From Bacteroidales bacterium (GTDB lineage Bacteria; Bacteroidota; Bacteroidia; Bacteroidales; Bacteroidaceae): a stretch of DNA of 8,077 nucleotides. Shown here piece by piece: positions 6,336 to 8,077 of this stretch (the first letter of the stretch is position 1; each line of letters begins with the position of its first letter). Made by a program: the position numbers and the translations under genes. Under the pieces are notes generated by a model, which worked only from the letters and a program-made list of their open reading frames with translations, searched no databases and was not told the origin of the DNA. The stretch covers positions 1 to 8,077 of the forward strand of contig SFJN01000121.1 in the NCBI GenBank assembly GCA_004555055.1, written 5' to 3'.

Positions 6336-8072
6336 ATGAAAAAGATTTTCAGATATATCCTGGCGGCTTCCTTCGTCTTCACCGCCACATCGTGCGACGA
6401 TTTCATCAACGTCGATCCTCAGGGTGTCATTGATGAGGACCTTGCACGGCAAAGCCCCGATGAGATGGTGACCGCAGCCTATGCCATGCTCGGCGACTGC
6501 TGGTATTCCTATCCCTTCAACCTCTGGCCCTACGGCGACATGGCAAGCGATGACTGCCTGAAAGGCGGTTCGGGAACCACCGACACGGGCTATCATCCCA
6601 TGGAGATATGGTCGACCATGACCACCACTCCCGGAGAGTTCGACGAACTCTGGTACCGACTCTACTGCGCCATTTCGCGTTGCAACCGTGCCCTCTGTTC
6701 GCTCCAGGACTACGGTAAGGAGAAGCTTGGTGCCGAAACCGCCCTCCAGCGTGAGGCAGAAGTGAGGTTCCTCAGAGCCCATTTCTATTTCAAGCTCCTT
6801 ACCATGTTCCGCCAGATTCCTTGGATTGACGAGGAAGTCTACCGCAACAACACGCAGGAAAAGACCCCCAACAACGAGTTCACCTACGAGGAACTCTTCG
6901 ACAAGGTCATCAAGGATTTTGAGATGGCCTACGAAAACCTTCCTGAGACGCAGAAGGATGGCGGACGTGCCAACAAGATTGCCGCTGCAAGTTATCTTGC
7001 CAAGTGCTGGCTCACCCTCGCATGGGGCGACGGCTATGAGGCCACCAACGGCGTGAGCCACATCAACCAGGACTATATGCAGAAGGTGCTGGAATATACG
7101 CAGGTGGTCAAGAATTCGCAGTATGGCTATATGGAGGACTTCGGCGACATCTTCCTGCCGGAATACAAGAATTCCAAGGAAAGCATCTTTGCCGTGCAGT
7201 GTTCCGACTATAAGGACGACAACACCACCTTCGGCCGCGCCAACTGGAGCAACATGCTCAACGGATGCTGGGGCATGTGGTCGTGCGGATGGGATTTCCA
7301 CAAGCCTTCGCAGAATCTCGTCAACGCCTTCAAGACGAAAAACGGACTCCCTGATTTCGAGGGTTACAACGATGAGATTGCCTATCCCGTCAATGGTGCT
7401 CCTACAGCACAGAAGTGGGACCCCCGTCTCTTCCATACCGTCGCCATGCCGACGTTCCCCTATAAATATGAGGAGGAATACACGATGACGAAGGCCAACT
7501 CCCGCACTCCTGGAACTTACGGCTACTATTCTTCGCTGAAGGAAGTGCCGCAGCGTTCGAAGGGTGAGACCTTCAACCAGCCCTGGCAGGCTTTCGCCAT
7601 GAACGACTACGTGTTCCGCTACACCGATGTGATGCTCATGCGTGCCGAGGCGCTCGTTGAGACCGGACAGCTCGGTGAGGCACGGAACATCATCAACGAC
7701 ATCCGCCAGCGTGCCGCCAATTCCGTCAACAAGCACATCGCCTATGCCGCCGACCAGTGTGAGATAGCACTCTATCCCGAGTCGTATTTCGCCGACAAGG
7801 AGTCGGCACGCCGCTGCCTGCAGTGGGAGCGCCGTCTGGAAATGGCCATGGAGAGCAGCCGCTACTTCGACCTTCGCCGATGGGGCATTGCCTCGAAGAC
7901 CCTCAACGCCTACTTCGAGAGCGAGCAGCACGATGTGTATGACGGACTGCCCTATGCACAGTATCTGAAGGATGCCCATTATACCCCAGGGAAGAACGAG
8001 TTCTATCCCGTACCTTACAACCAGATGTTCTACATCCCCGGACTCTATGTCCAGAACAAGGGATACGAATAA
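6336..8072 (+). CDS. susD: SusD/RagB family surface glycan-binding lipoprotein
   Basis: This outer-membrane lipoprotein caps the SusC channel and binds glycan at the cell surface. I start it at ATG 6336 (578 residues). An in-frame TTG at 6327 would add only three residues ahead of MKKIF, and the ATG is preceded by an A-rich stretch and gives a normal lipoprotein signal. The lipobox ends in TSC with Cys20, followed by DD, an acidic pair consistent with the Bacteroidota surface-export signal. The N-terminal SusD-like half shows INVDPQG and the helix EVRFLRAHFYF (from residue 142). The C-terminal SusD/RagB half shows RYTDVMLMRAEAL and ERRLEMAMESSRYFDLRRWG (from 498), then YPVPYNQM near the end. 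Length is typical and no lesion is seen. It follows susC in the same frame with 63 bases between stop and start, so the two are almost certainly co-transcribed. Aromatic residues that would define the ligand cannot be picked out without a structure. Confidence 0.97.
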   Translation: MKKIFRYILAASFVFTATSCDDFINVDPQGVIDEDLARQSPDEMVTAAYAMLGDCWYSYPFNLWPYGDMASDDCLKGGSGTTDTGYHPMEIWSTMTTTPGEFDELWYRLYCAISRCNRALCSLQDYGKEKLGAETALQREAEVRFLRAHFYFKLLTMFRQIPWIDEEVYRNNTQEKTPNNEFTYEELFDKVIKDFEMAYENLPETQKDGGRANKIAAASYLAKCWLTLAWGDGYEATNGVSHINQDYMQKVLEYTQVVKNSQYGYMEDFGDIFLPEYKNSKESIFAVQCSDYKDDNTTFGRANWSNMLNGCWGMWSCGWDFHKPSQNLVNAFKTKNGLPDFEGYNDEIAYPVNGAPTAQKWDPRLFHTVAMPTFPYKYEEEYTMTKANSRTPGTYGYYSSLKEVPQRSKGETFNQPWQAFAMNDYVFRYTDVMLMRAEALVETGQLGEARNIINDIRQRAANSVNKHIAYAADQCEIALYPESYFADKESARRCLQWERRLEMAMESSRYFDLRRWGIASKTLNAYFESEQHDVYDGLPYAQYLKDAHYTPGKNEFYPVPYNQMFYIPGLYVQNKGYE

Positions 8073-8077
8073 CCCGA

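Noticed and set aside
6060..7979. A 639-codon open frame on the minus strand spanning the end of susC and most of susD.
   Set aside because: It is codon-aligned with the sense genes, and stays open because these genes avoid TTA, CTA and TCA codons. The sense products are clear SusC and SusD proteins and the antisense translation has no recognisable domain.

Overview
The window looks like the regulatory and import end of a polysaccharide utilisation locus (PUL) from a Bacteroidota, most likely Bacteroidales. The evidence is a SusC/SusD-type outer-membrane pair, a membrane-bound hybrid two-component-like regulator with an AraC output domain, two matches to the Bacteroides -7 promoter consensus TAnnTTTG in sensible positions, and A-rich translation leaders in place of Shine-Dalgarno sequences. 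Codon use is rich in C and G at third positions. That would suit a GC-rich Prevotella-like genome, but genus cannot be fixed from sequence alone.

Layout, all on the + strand. Positions 1-368 hold no gene I can identify. There may be the 3' end of an upstream gene, then a hairpin terminator (175-205) and a candidate promoter (240-247). Positions 369-2798 encode an 809-residue regulator: lipoprotein-type signal, periplasmic sugar-binding-protein domain, one membrane helix, HisKA-like helices, receiver domain and AraC DNA-binding domain. Positions 2799-3152 hold a strong intrinsic terminator, two A/T-rich dyads, a promoter whose -7 box sits between the arms of an 8-bp inverted repeat, and a structured, A-rich 5' leader. 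Positions 3153-6272 encode a SusC-like TonB-dependent transporter. A 63-base gap with two mutually exclusive hairpins follows. Positions 6336-8072 encode a SusD-like surface lipoprotein, and the window ends five bases later.

How the genes probably work together: SusD captures a glycan on the cell surface and SusC imports it through the outer membrane with TonB energy. The regulator then senses a small sugar in the periplasm and switches on the susC-susD transcript. The substrate cannot be read from the window because no glycoside hydrolase or other enzyme is included.

The most unusual point is the regulator. The HisKA helices keep the histidine (H410) but run directly into a 58-residue acidic, Pro/Gly-rich linker and then the receiver domain. 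The whole HATPase_c kinase domain is missing, without any frameshift, and the acidic residue that normally follows the histidine is arginine. It therefore looks like a hybrid regulator that cannot phosphorylate itself.
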